Assembly: GCF_007655135.1 (NCBI RefSeq)
Contig: NC_045130.1
Location: 9,982,001 to 10,046,000, forward strand
Origin: Punica granatum
Lineage: Eukaryota > Streptophyta > Magnoliopsida > Myrtales > Lythraceae
Direction of reading: 5' to 3'
DNA length: 64,000 bases
In this document: positions 11,197 through 23,289 of the stretch, piece by piece
Numbering within the stretch: the first letter of the stretch is position 1
How the letters are laid out: the number at the start of each line of letters is the position of its first letter
Made by a program: the position numbers and the translations under genes
The notes under the pieces: model-generated
Database searches by the model: none
Seen by the model: only the letters and a program-made list of their open reading frames with translations
What the model was told of the DNA's origin: nothing

Positions 11197-12038
11197 TCTA
11201 TATTATATATATAAAGTTGTAACGTTTCAATAAATAGGGATGGAATGGTAAAATCAGACCATTTAAAGTTTTAATTTAACTCTTGAAATAATTTTAACTA
11301 AATCTGTCTATATATATATATATATATAAAGTTGTACCCCACCATATTAATATGTAATAAATGTCTATATTTAATAGGGATAGAATAGTCGATGTATTAA
11401 TAAATTAATATGATATATAAATTAAATTATTGTAATTATAGAAAATATATCTTAAAGAAAAGAAGAATTCTAATCACTTATTATTATTTTATTTTATAAG
11501 CAATTTAAAAAATTATTAAATAAATATACATAATTTTAAAAGAAATTAAAAATTATTAAACATTACTTAATTAGTTTTAATAATTATTATTAGCCTTATA
11601 AAGTTAAATTAAACAAATCTCTCATCGAAGTGATTAATCATTTTATCTAAAATTATTCAAATTGATAAAACTCCATATATGAAATATGAATAACAAAAAG
11701 ATAATTGCGAATACATAATGTTAACATTTTATAGACTCTATGATTATTAATCTTGCTTTCATTAGCTAAACTAGGAATTTGTATTTTATGAATTTTATAA
11801 TTGTTTTCTTATAAATTAGATTGATAATTGAGATAATGTCTATAAATTATTTCACATAAATTATTTGCTTATGAGCTCTAAAATTTATATCATCTAATGT
11901 GGGTATGAAATTTATTAGATTAAAGTTTACAAAGTATAAAAAACATATAAATCAATATTAATAATTGTTTTAATATCTAACATTTCATAATAAATTTTTT
12001 TTACAATGTCCGTGCAACGCAGGGGTTCAATAGCCTAG
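11197..12038 (+). mobile_element. Non-autonomous Helitron
   Basis: The 5' end reads TCTATATTATATATATAAAGTTG and follows an A. The 3' end has a degenerate hairpin (CCGTGC-AAC-GCAGGG at 12010-12024), then CTAG at 12035-12038 followed by T. Insertion between A and T, a TC start, and a CTRR end about 10 bases after a hairpin define Helitrons. No helicase is encoded in these 842 bases, so it is non-autonomous. A second Helitron-like 5' end (TCTATATATA...AAAGTTGTA) lies at 11307, which suggests nesting or an internal duplication. The 3' part matches the R1 block at 6083-6253. Confidence 0.6.
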
Positions 12039-12980
12039 TATTGACATAATTGAGATTGGTCATAGGGACAATTGCAATTGTCTTCATTAATATTTCACAA
12101 ATTAATTGTTCTTTAAATTCTAAAATAAGAGGCTCAATGATGTGCCTCTAAATATACATTATAGAGACCAATGCATCTGCTTCTTAAACATTGAGGCAAT
12201 TAAATTTGTTTAAAAATGGTAACATATGACTTGTATCCATTGCCCACATCTAAGAATGATACCAAATCAATAACATGCCAAAAAGTTGTTTCTATTAACT
12301 TTTGGCTACAATGACAGCAAAGAAGTAAAGCTTGTAACTTCTCTAAAGACCCTGCATTAAATTGTGAGAATAAACTTTATAAAAATAAAACTTGTGTCGA
12401 TAAACTGAGACCACTCCATCCTCTTATGTGTTGAAAACAACAAAAAATAAAAAGTAGGAAGGCAGCCATTCCCCTAGGTAGGGATCTGACTTCGTAAGGC
12501 AAAGATCAATATTAGGTTCGACGTTAATTTGGAATTGCAATGGTATGATAGAGAGGTGAAATTGATCTCTGGCCTTTCGAAGGTCAATCATGTTACGTTT
12601 GGCCAACTGCGATGGCCAGGAGTACTTGGTGGGTGGGTGAGCTCGGTGTCCGGACAGCAAACAATGCAGCATTTCTCGTTAAATTTTGTAGTTTCAACTT
12701 TTAAATAAACTTTGGAACTTCGGGGAGTGGCAGTTTAAAGTTGCCAAACTTTGGAGGGGAACCTTTTTTTAATTCAAAGTTTGGGGGTGACAGTTTAATG
12801 ACAAAAAAATAGGAGGAACTGACTGGGATATTTTCCCAAACGCTTTAACTTCTCGTGGAGGATATGCCATGTACCTTCTCACAACATATAACTTGTCAAG
12901 CAAGGCGAAGTTAAAGCAAACAGAGTGGCCACCATTCACTGACTTGTCCAATATATATCTCAGAAACTCCAGCAATTGTT
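12039..12980 (-). repeat. Dispersed repeat copy R2 with conserved ORFs
   Basis: This sequence follows the Helitron 3' end and is shared with 6254-7000 (R1) and with about 60570-61070 (R3). Two minus-strand ORFs recur. The first (12769-12975) includes VVRRYMAYPPREVKAFGKIS, matched in R3 as LRRYTTYPPREVKAFWKMS. The second (12424-12672) includes SGHRAHPPTK and SQLAKRNMIDLRK, matched in R1. I do not recognise either peptide. They may be captured exons or parts of an unclassified transposon. Confidence 0.5.
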
Positions 12981-13022
12981 TTCTGCACCGCCAAAATCAA
13001 ACTCTAGCCATCTCTTAATTTA

Positions 13023-13266
13023 GTGCTGAAAGAATATGATATTGAAGCCGTGATGATGCTGATACCGATTTATCCACTTGCTCGGGCTTCTGAACCCCAC
13101 GAGAGAGACAAAGAGCTCATCAATCATCACTTGAATATGATTGCAGGTTACATCATAGATACGCTTGGCACTTATCGGTTCGTTAGTTCATCCGAACCGA
13201 TAGATGATGCACGAATATCACCTAAATGCCTGCTATGAGGAGGATGATATTGACGTATCGGACAAG
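13023..13266 (+). pseudogene. NAC-like gene fragment D
   Basis: The 3' part (13204-13266) encodes MHEYHLNA followed by an acidic tail and a GT donor, closely resembling the end of the NAC subdomain D exon in fragment C (WAMHEYHLNADAADN). The 5' part contains DKELINHHLNMIAG, which loosely resembles NAC subdomain A (TDEELVNHYLxxKIAG), but the frame changes in between. Most of the domain is missing. This is a small, decayed relic. Confidence 0.4.
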
Positions 13267-14237
13267 GTATTAACATACTTTGCTTTCGAAAACCATTTCT
13301 ATTTTTTTCATTCCAGGACTTTATTTTTGGGCTCTGTTCTTGCTTTTGCTTTTGTTGGAAAAAGAAAAAAAGAATTTTGCAACCGTACAGTCATACCATT
13401 CTTTCGCTATTAACTCATTTCCATACAAATAACTGTAGTGCAGAGGGACTGTGCCTTCCTAAGGAAAACTCCAGCTGATAGGTCAATCTCTCGTGGAGGT
13501 GGTGATGCCCGCTTTGAATCCCCTATAGTGCCAATTGAAACAATTTGGATATGCTTTTCGTAAACCATCTTGAAATCATGATGTAAAGATCATAATTAAG
13601 TAATTCAAGTAGCTCTAGTGTGCTCGTGATAGTTGAATGTTGTACACATGAGAGAATTGAATTCTCGAGTAAATGATGTGATCAGCTCTGATCATGAGAA
13701 GCAGATGGAAGATTTGTGTGATACACTACGTGTATGCAGATGTTGGTAATGAATTTGGCTCATTCAATTCAATCGAGTAGCATTCTCCAAAATCTTTACG
13801 ATAGAAACTCACCAGAAGGACGTCCCCAATAATTTCCGAGAAAGGAGTTTGGACCATATGAGTAATTCCAGGTACTTTCCCTTGGAGACAACTGCCGTGT
13901 TTCCATTGGAAGGCAGGACTGTCCTCGTTTCATATAGATGGGATCCACCTCCCCGATTAGATAAATTAAAAGGTATGAGAGGACAAAAAGATCAATAGTG
14001 CACTCGTTTCCTCTCCACCATGGAAGGCTGCTAACTTCTCTAGGAAGGGGTAGCCTCGAGCAAAGACCAAGGATTGATTGACCATATAGCCCACATATTT
14101 ACATGTTATTTGCAGTGTGGGGAAGTGCACAAATAATTATGTCGAAACCGGTTTGGTACGCCACTCATGTACGAGTAGACCGGACGACGTATGCTCGGCG
14201 AGTGAGTAAGCAACGTTTAGCTTAAGAATTACGATAA
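13267..14237. other. Intergenic DNA and NAC copy B promoter
   Basis: From 13267 to about 13716 no gene is recognised. From about 13717 the sequence is homologous to the start of the window, marking the beginning of unit B. It has about 60 extra bases (around 13765-13825) compared with unit A. Short ORFs are not conserved between the copies. Confidence 0.4.
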
Positions 14238-14245
14238 TATAAAAG
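14238..14245 (+). promoter_or_regulatory. Putative TATA box of NAC copy B
   Basis: TATAAAAG lies 128 bases before the start codon at 14373, a normal distance allowing for a 5' UTR of about 100 bases. The same place in copy A reads TATTAAAAG. This was called by eye; no transcription start is known. Confidence 0.45.
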
Positions 14246-14372
14246 CTCCTTATTGCGTACATGTGAGGACAGTTTAAGGGAGCTGCACTCTGCTTTCTGG
14301 AACTGTGTCTCTGCTCTTACTGAGTGTTACTGAGATAAGGAACAATAGAGGTTTTGAGAGAGGAAGGCAAAG

Positions 14373-16649
14373 ATGATGGCCGGTGAGATGCGAGCAGCCA
14401 TACAGAAGGTGCCAATGGGGTACCGTTTCCACCCGACAGATGACGAGGCGCTCAGCTACTACTTGAGGAGAAAGAACCTGGGGCTCCAAGAAGCCGAATG
14501 CGTCGTTCCCGAGGTTGATATTTGCAGGTGGGAGCCTCAGGAATTGCCAGGAAAGTTTAGGGGTAAGTTAATCATCAACTAGCAGTTTGATAGAATTCCT
14601 CGATCAGCCTCAAACTAGCCGATTCTCAAAATACAGCTAATCCGCGTCCTCTGCCAATTGCTTTCCAAGTCCCTTGCTCAAATATCGTAGGCTAATCCTA
14701 CCTTAAGCTGGTTATTGATTGTTGCTTAATATGATTCCAAGCGACGGTATCTGCTTCTTAATTTTAATTGATCATATGCTTATGTTGCCTGAACAAGAGT
14801 TGTTTCTCTTGGGTTGCTGCAGAATCATCAATCGTTGAGCCGAAAGACCCCGAGTGGTGGTTCTTCTGTGAGCAGGAGCCCGGTCGAGCTCCTCGGAGGT
14901 CTACCAGTGGAGGGTTCTGGAAGAAAACTGGTGATACCAAGAATCTCAAGAGTCGGAATACCAAACAGGTGATTGGGTCTAAGAAGATTCTAACGTTCTT
15001 CCAAGGAAATAGTTCAAACAGCACCAAGACTGACTGGGTCATGCACGAATATCACCTGCTGAGCAATGCTCTCGATGGCTTCCTCCTGGGCAATGTACTT
15101 ATCCTTCCTCCCTGCTCCCATTATTTTGACTGAGAATATCCCGGCATGTATATGATATCGCACATTTGCCTACAGTTCCAAAATTGTCAATAAATTGGTC
15201 TCTCAAACTCCATCCATCAGGCCTATCGCTGAACTTTGGTGATCTGAGCTTGCGATGATCCGACTATTTCATCATACGTGGTCGCTTAATTGACTTTGCA
15301 GAGGAAGAACTATGTTTTGTGTATGATAAAGCGCAAGTCAGACGAGAAGGCCAATTCAACTCCATCCGTCCATCAATATGAATATGAACGACATGAGCCT
15401 ATGACTATCAACCGAGATGAGTTCCTTGAGCTGGAACCTGACGATGGTTTTATACCAGAGGTGAGGACGAGCATATTTCCAAGATGAGCAAACAGACATA
15501 AGTTTTCCTATTCCTTTCGTATTGTATATAGTTGGTACTATTTGCAATTGCTGATATGTGCCGAGGAAATTGCAGGATTTGATTCTAGCGAGAATGCAAT
15601 CGCTAGAACCCCTGTGCAGGACTCCGACAAAATTGCCGCCTATGATGGCAGAGTTCCAACAGCATTTCTCCAGTTCGGCCGATTCCACTTCCACGCAGTT
15701 CTCGCTTGAAAGGGACTCTATTGAGTTGGATTTACCACTTTCTGCCAGTGAAGATGGCGATGTCACGGATTTATGGAATGAGGTTCTCATAGACCAGGAT
15801 GACCAATTTGGTGAATTTGAAATGCAAACTGGTGTTTTCCAACCAGGAGTTATGGTACAAATGCTCAGCCTCTATCATTGTGATTAGTATTGAGGATCTT
15901 GGGATGGATTTCTAAATGTAGATAGAGTGCATCGAAGTTTAGGACATATTACAAATGCCTTTGCATCTCTTTTTTGCCTTTGCAGGACGACACTATGTTT
16001 GAAACATCGATGCCTCATGAACAGCATGCATCGATGCCTCATGAACAGCAAGCGGTTATTATGGAGAATAAACAAACACAAAAGGTGGAGTCAATCCATG
16101 GTTATGTTCCTATAGACGAGAAGAAAGGCATTGTTGAAGACGATTTCCCCAAACCAACTGCTGCTTCTCTTCGACTAAAGAGTCCTGAAGTGAAGAGCAA
16201 GAAAGAAACTCTGAAGATTACTCCATATAAGCCGGCAGAGGCTAAAGCACAGCAGCACGCTCCTACTAAGATCAAAGGGGAAATATTATCTGCCTGCTCG
16301 TCCTCGACTTCCATCCACAAACCAAGAGAAGCGGTAAGCATCATGAAAATCATTAACACAAAGCATATTGATATGTTCATATTTTTGCACGTGAAAAGTT
16401 TGGCATTACAATTACAATCTACATGGACGTGTTTCTCAGTAGTATCTTCTTCAAGTTAACAAATGTGCCAACGTATATCTGCAGGCGATACGAGTGGAAG
16501 GCCAATGTCGTCTGCAGGAGATCAACTCCACTGTAGCTCTCAACGAACGCGAGAATGCTGCTCGAGAACTGAAACCGGTGTATATTGGGAATCTGCTTGT
16601 AGGCATTATTTTGTTCATGGCCATGTTGTATGAAATCTTCAACCTTTGA
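14373..16649 (+). CDS. Membrane-anchored NAC transcription factor, copy B
   Basis: Six exons are placed at 14373-14562, 14823-15094, 15302-15460, 15576-15854, 15986-16333 and 16485-16649, giving about 470 residues. The NAC subdomains match copy A (GYRFHPTDDE, PEVDICRWEP, DPEWWFFC, GFWKKTG, WVMHEYHL, YVLCMIK). The C-terminal anchor is VYIGNLLVGIILFMAMLYEI. Two length changes set it apart from copy A: exon 5 has a tandem 24-base duplication giving MPHEQHAS-MPHEQ near 16008-16055, and exon 6 lacks about 22 residues just before the membrane segment. As in copy A, read-through of the exon 4 donor would add VQMLSLYHCD and stop. All frames and splice sites look intact, so both copies may be active. 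The assignment to the membrane-bound NAC group rests on the terminal hydrophobic segment. Confidence 0.85.
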
Positions 16650-17949
16650 GACATTAATGCTCTATATGCGGGAGTATTATCCTCCGACGCCAAAGATGTC
16701 AGTGGGGGTCCTACGTTCTGTTAGGTTGTCTACTATTTTGCCCGGGCAAGATTTGTAAGCATTCCTCCCGCATGTAATTGTTGTCTGCTGCCATCCGAGG
16801 GACTTCATATGCTGGAAAGTAAAGCATCTTACGTTATTACTCCATTCCATTCCCTCGTTATTCCATCATACCAAGAGGACCACATGAGTTCCAGGATTTT
16901 GCTAACAGGTTATTGTTAGGCCCGTACAGAAACTCCTGCGAGCATAAAGATCAATTGATGCATAGTAATAGGGCAAGCTTCAAGGAAAGGAAAGGCATCA
17001 TCGGAATATGATCAATTACCAGACCAACAGCTGGCTGCTGCTGCTCTCATGTCATTCAGATCCCGGGAGGAATTACATGTTTCAAGAAGTTTTAGGGACT
17101 GAGTTGTAACAAATAGTCTATGACACCATAGGGACCTCTTCGCAATTAAAACCCGGAATGTCAAATAGCAAGACTGGTCAACGGTCAACAGTTTCCACAA
17201 ACTTCACGTACTCCCAACCTCACCCAATCATTACTTCCAACCTCCAAACGGAATAAACGCCCACAGACATCTATCTCTGTGCACAAATACATACAGCTTC
17301 TCTAGCTTAGAGTTCAACCTTCAGAGACCTACACCAATGGCTCCAAGTGCAGCAATGTTGATTCTTCACTTCCAACCAAGAGCCGCATCCTCCCAACAAA
17401 GCATATATCCTCAGAAAGAATCAACACAAATCAAAGTTTAAGACTTAGCACAGCCATTTAGGAGAGAAAAACTGGGGTCGAGCAAGATCAAGAAGCGGCA
17501 GGGCCTCGCATCTGACCCTTCCATCCCATCTTCGACTACCCAACCCGACAGAAGGTTTGAAGATGCTCTACAACTCGGCTGCTGCGAGGAGATATATAAT
17601 ATACATCTTCAATTTGTGTCTGTATTTGTATCAGCAATGAATCACAAGATGCCAACGGCTGTACTGTATGAGAATGCAAATAGTAGAATGCAATCGCTTT
17701 TGTTTCTCACTTCAATCCCAGAATAGTACTTCAATGACTCACCGGAATGATAAATAAGACCAACGGGTGTCCATCCTTAACATAGACAAGCTACATCGGA
17801 GTGTCATGTAGCTCAATAATGAGAAGAAAAAGTAAATAAATATAGCTCTGTGCCCCCCCACTAATTGATGTGCCATCGATATGAGCTCACCAGGAGAGGA
17901 ATAGCCTATGTTTCCCTTGAAGAGATGGGTGCTCTTAACAGTCTCAAGT
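16650..17949. other. Spacer between convergent NAC and pyrophosphatase genes, unit B
   Basis: This matches 3041-4386 of unit A with small indels. It holds the probable NAC 3' UTR, the truncated counterpart of the small ORF (ATG at 17337, stop at about 17440), and the pyrophosphatase 3' UTR. No other gene is seen. Confidence 0.45.
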
Positions 17950-20488
17950 TTACACAAGAGATAACTCTCCAGGAGGTATGGATCTCTTGACGAGCTTAGC
18001 CCACGACTCGTTCGTCTCTGTTATTACCTTCAAAGCATAATCCTGCAAAAGACAGCAATTTTATACCAGTAAGGGAATGTTTTTACATTATGACTTATCT
18101 ATTATTGAGCACCATGTAGATTGGCATTACCCTTGCAAGGATAAATTTACCTTGTTTGCTGGCTTGTTGCCAAGACCAAACTTGTTAGCGGGCTTGCCAT
18201 CAGGAATCTTATAGTCACGGAACCAGTCCCTGATTGCTGTTAGGGTACCCTGAAGATGGAATAAATACAGATCAGACGTTGCAATAAGATGCTCCCCAGT
18301 ACTTCAGATAATATTCAATATTCATATGTAAACAGCAATAGCAACTATTTCTACTGGTACAAGTAGCAAATACTGATCAGTCTTCCTTTTCCACCCAATA
18401 ATAAGTTGCAGACATGACCGAAAAGTAAAGACAAGCCTTGCTGTTTTTCTTATACAAAATCACCGTAACTGATGGATGATTTCACTGTTGCCCACTAGTT
18501 CCAGTTTATCTCATAGTCCACAGGATCAAGTACCTAAACTTAGATTTACAAAGCAATCTTCAATCCAAGCCATCATATAAAATAGTCCATATGAAGAGAG
18601 ACTGATCAGACAGATAAATAAGGATATTGATGATGAGACCATTTAAAAAAATGTGCCCTGCAGTGAACTATTGGAGGAGAGGAAAAACATGAAAGAGATT
18701 CCGAGGGTATTGATTTTTTGTAGGTACGTACTGGGAAATGCTTCTCGACATCATCAACATCGTTCACTAAGGAAGCCTTCGGATCGTCCAACGAAATTGC
18801 TACTATTTTCCAGTCAAGTTCACCCTCATCAATCATTGCTAGGGCAGCCAAGGGCTTGACCCTGAGAATCTGCCCAATGTCTCTTCGTGTTTCACCAATC
18901 TCCACAACATCAACTAAGCAAGAAAAGACCATTAGGTAAATTAAACCACCAAAAACATATATATAAATATATTTAAATTTTCATTTTCTTATTCGGCTTT
19001 TTGCTGTACGTATCTGATCAGAGGAGTCAATGAGTTGCTGGAATACTTAGATTTGCAGTTTCAAGAAGGGTGGCAGTAACATAATAGCAAATACCTGGAT
19101 CATTATCCCCAAATGCCCCTTCAACTTCAGAATTAGCAAATGATGGGTCTTCCCAGGTTTGTGGGAGCAACCCATAGTTCCAGTTGATATTGTACCTGTG
19201 GAGAAAAAAAAGAAGTTAGATATACATATATATATATATATATATAAATTGACAGTAATCTATATAATGAACACAGGGCATTGAATTAAAATAACATGGT
19301 GGCAACATAAAAATAAATAAATTAAAATAACACTAAAGAAACATGACAAAATATCCGTAAGAAAGGTCGCAGATGAAAAACCCCACCACCCCAGAAAAGA
19401 ACCACATCATTTCCTCGCTTAAGTTGTGGGATAAGGCAGGAGTTTTGAAGTATGGATGGCAAGCATTATATACTGGTCATTCGACAAAACCAATCTGATC
19501 CTTCATCTTTCTAAGAACTGAAACTCGAAGCCACCAGCTCGGAAGGGATAGAACTCGATTAAATAATGCAGTGCAGAAATATCCTGGAAGAAGCAAATCT
19601 TACGGATAATATCGGAGCTTCCCCTTCTTTATGTCCTGCTTGATCGGGGTGAATGGCTCATCAGTGGCGACCTCCATCTTTGCACTCGACTCCTTTGGTA
19701 TTTCAACTACAAAGTTGAAAACACCATCGCCCAAATGCAATGGTACGTCATGCCAAGGAGATACCTGCACAAATCAGCTTGTAAAAGTTTTTCCACATGT
19801 TGACAGTATCAAAAATTTTCATTTATAGACATTTTGATTTATAACTAATAAAATTACACCGACCAAGATATTCAAAAGATGCTCATTCGGGGGATCATTC
19901 ATCTCCCCGTTATTTTGCATTTTCTACTTTTTTATGACTGAGACAGGGAAATGAAATGGGGAAACAGAAGAAGGAGAAACCCACTCAGCACATCTCAATG
20001 AACTGCCAATTGGCGAGGGACTGCCATACAAAGTTCCACGATAGACGAATGACAAAGAAAACAGCTTTTAACACAAAATCTAATCATCTGCTTCAGAGCT
20101 GTGTCTGTCAGAACACAGACTCTCCAATTTCTCCTCTTCCCAAACCTCATCAGTGTAAATCCCAAAAAAAGTCGCATCCTTCCCCCCAGCATTATTAATA
20201 CCATCCAGCAAAACCAGTGGGAAGCGAAAAGGAGAAATCGCTCACCCTTCTGCCAGAATTATCGACGAGGAAGACGCGGTAATCGAGGGTCTCGGGCTTG
20301 CCCTCCTCCTTGATCTGGACCTGAGGGTTGTAGATAGCGCTGCAGGTGAACAGCCTCCGGGAAGTGGACGAGCTGAGCTGCTTCCGGTTGAAGCAGAGGG
20401 TATTCGGGCCGAGGGGCCTGAGGAATGGAGTCTTGGAGAAGAGGCATGAGGCGGCGGCGGCGGCCGGAATCACCCTCGCGGTGGCCAT
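17950..20488 (-). CDS. PPA6: Soluble inorganic pyrophosphatase, chloroplastic
   Basis: It hydrolyses pyrophosphate to phosphate in the plastid stroma, pulling starch and nucleotide-sugar synthesis forward. Six minus-strand exons join in phase: 20488-20246, 19764-19604, 19195-19095, 18913-18732, 18249-18151 and 18042-17950, giving 292 residues, close to the roughly 300 of Arabidopsis PPA6. The N-terminus is Ala/Ser-rich with few acidic residues, as a transit peptide should be; the mature part starts near CSAIYNPQV. The family signature DNDPVDV is at about 165-171, with EIPKES and LAMIDEGELDWK conserved around the metal site. The C-terminus reads NESWAKLVKR. All splice sites are canonical. The unit A copy is dead, so this is the only functional copy in the window. 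It converges on NAC copy B. Confidence 0.92.
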
Positions 20489-21618
20489 TGAAGCTGGAGA
20501 CTGAGGAGGTGGGTGGAGAAGCGGAGGGAGAGGAAGGAAGCGTTTGATTTGAGTGAAGAACCACAGAAAGGGATGGGAGGGCGTTTCTAGTCTAGTTTAG
20601 GAAGTGAAGTGGGGGAGGAACTCAGCCTCAGGGAGGCGATCAGTCACGTGGGGTGGTGCGTGGGCCCCGCCGCGCATCAGCAGCCCGTGTCCCGTCGGAG
20701 GAGGCGGACAGGCTATTCTTTTTCTTCTTTATTTCTTTTTTTTTAACCTCAAAAAAGAAAAAACTTATTTTTGTGAAGGGCGGGAGTTTAGTTTTTTTTT
20801 TATTTAATTTTTTTAGCCAGCGAGATTTTTGTTTTTGTCTAGTCCGTGCGTTTATGAACAACGTCGACAATCCTGGCCCGGTACACTTGCCGATTTAAAT
20901 GGGATAATTTATAATTAATGCAAAGGGATAATTACCCCTTTTTACCTTCACAGTCTGGAATGGAATCTGTCAAGTACTTGTAGGCATGTTTGATAGGTCG
21001 GAATTGGAATCCCGTATCAGAACGATACTCCAATCGTTTGGTTGGTTGGTCGGAGTCGGAGTTCGAATACCGTTTGATTGGTTGGTTGGAACTGATGTAC
21101 TGTTCTAGAATGATACCTCGGTTCCCTAGTTCGATCGCAAAAATGATCCGGAATGAAAAATGTGCGGACTTAACATGCCTTCTTTTGCAATTACCTGAGA
21201 AACAAATGAACGTAACAGAGAGATCCTGAACAGAAGAAAAGCAAAACTAAAACGAAAACTTGAATTAGACATTGGATACATAAAGTAAAATCTGCTGAAG
21301 TTGACAGGTACTTAAGTTGTCCGAAGTAAGACTACAGACTGCTTGATCACTCGTACATCCAAACAGAGATGCAAACAACTTGTCACTAACAAAGGCATAA
21401 CAGAAAGGCAGCCCCGGTCACATGATTTCCGGTGAATATTATTCGATAGCATTTACAGAAAAGGATACAAATTCAGACCTTAACAACCGGACTATCTTAT
21501 CAACATCGGAGATATGAGATATCAATGGCCTGAATCCTCAGTGAACATGGAAACATCGTAGTTGCTTCATGCTTCTTTAAACGATTATATGTAGTAGCAA
21601 GAGAGGCCAACAAACGCT
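20489..21618. other. Pyrophosphatase promoter and L-galactose dehydrogenase 3' flank
   Basis: The part up to about 20650 is shared with unit A (to 7735) and includes the pyrophosphatase 5' UTR and core promoter on the minus strand. Homology to unit A ends there, so this is the outer duplication boundary. The stretch 20710-20830 is rich in T and A runs. From about 20985 there is a possible decayed MITE (TTTGATAGGTCGGAATTGG). No gene is recognised. Confidence 0.4.
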
Positions 21619-23289
21619 TCAGGTCTGCTGTATGCCGCTCGGCCATGTCTGGTTCTTCACTGGTTTAAGGATCACTTCAACCTCGGACAACGTCTCTTGA
21701 TCGATCCCGCTTGTTTCGAGTTCGAGTACAGCCACAACATTTTCCTCAACCTGGCATGAAAAATATGGTCTCAGACTAAAAGCACGGCAAAAGCTACAAG
21801 AACTTGTCGATCTTTGATCGTTATGTCTTTAGTAATTATATTCCACTAAACAGTGCTTCAGGCGTGAAATCACACATATGAATAATGCTCCACACATCAT
21901 CTTGTTTATGTGGGAGAGGTATTGAAACAGATCTTTTATTGGATAAAAGTCAAATCTGCAAGGTCGATTATTTCAGATCAATGCAAAGAGCATCAGCAAG
22001 GAACATGGAGGAACCAAATGACAGACCTGACGAACAGCGTTCATCCCAACCAGCACTGAGGAGATGGCCTTATTCGACAAGCTGTACTGCAGAGCCAACT
22101 TTGAGATGTTCTTCCCTTTCCTCTTACAAAAGGCAGTAGCTTCTTGGCATGCAGCCTGAAGAAGCACCGCAAGCACGGCAAAAAATCAGTATTCATCCCA
22201 ATCAAAATCGAAATACAAACTCCAAATGATGTGTAGCCCTCTCAAATATATTAATATTTATAAGAAATCATTACAGTGATAACTAAATGGGACCACGGAG
22301 AGAAGTTGAAGGGACCTTGAGTTCAGGTGGAGCAGGGTGCCACTCTGGGGGACCCCTCTCGGTTAGGAGCCCCATAGCTAAAGGTGATGCACTAATTATG
22401 CCAACGCCTTTGTTCATCAAGTATGGAAGTAAATCCTCGAGAGTGGTATCGTTTATGCTGTAGTGGCAATACGACAGGATCACATCAACTGAGCCAGGTG
22501 GAACCCGATCGAGAACGTAGGTGAAGATCCATAGAGGAAGTCCAGTGATCCCGATGAAACGGATCTTCCCTGATTCCTTCAGCTTTAGAAGCGCCGGAAT
22601 CGTCTCATTAACAATCTGCAGGCAGAAACGATTAGCAGAAAGTTATCCCTTCATGTTTCATTTCAAGGAAGCTCGAGTCTTGAACCGAAAAACAAATTCA
22701 TCACCTGATCCAGAGACCCGAATTCAATATCGTGGCATTGGAGTATATCTACGTAATCAAGCTGCAACCTTTCTAAGCTCTCGTCAATGCTCTTCGTCAC
22801 TCTCTCAGCACTGAAGTCGAAGCCCTCGATATACCGGCCACATTTAGTCGACACGATATACTCGTTCCTCGGCTTTCCTACTGCTTTCAATGCCTTCCCG
22901 AGCATTTTCTCAGACAACGTTCCTCCATAGTACCTTAACATTCAGGGGAACAATCAGGAATATTCTAAAAATGGGAAAAATCAATCTGAACAAAGGTTCA
23001 CTTCGAGGAGATCTGAACTTCCCATAATTGGAGGAAAATCTAATTAAAGGGGGGCATCTCCATTGCTGAAATCAATCAGAGAGTCGAGAGATCTGACTTA
23101 CGGTGAGGTGTCGAAGAAGTTGATGCCGAGGCGAAAGGCCTCGCGAACGGTGGCGATGGCCTCGTCCTCGGAGACAGGGCCGAAGACGCTGCCGAGCGGG
23201 GAGGCGCCAAAGCCCACGGAGCTGAGCTTGAGGCCTGTTTTGCCCAGCTCCCGGAGGTCGACTGTGGCGGGGGGAGGCGGCGACGCCAT
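21619..23289 (-). CDS. L-galactose dehydrogenase
   Basis: This cytosolic NAD-dependent aldo-keto reductase oxidises L-galactose to L-galactono-1,4-lactone, the penultimate step of vitamin C synthesis. Five minus-strand exons fit in phase: 23289-23102, 22933-22705, 22615-22316, 22155-22027 and 21750-21619, giving 325 residues against about 319 in Arabidopsis. The N-terminus has LRELGKTGLKLSSVGFG. The aldo-keto reductase catalytic residues are visible: Asp60 and Tyr65 in FFDTSPYYGG, Lys93 in VSTKCGRY and His130 in ILQCHDIEF. The nucleotide-binding end has NKAISSVLVGMNAVRQVEEN. The frame stays open upstream (to 23463), but MASPPPP is the start expected from the family; the extension is Met/Phe-rich and lacks similarity. 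In Arabidopsis this gene (AT4G33670) is next to the diaminopimelate aminotransferase gene, which here lies 12.6 kb away with a receptor kinase between. Confidence 0.93.
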
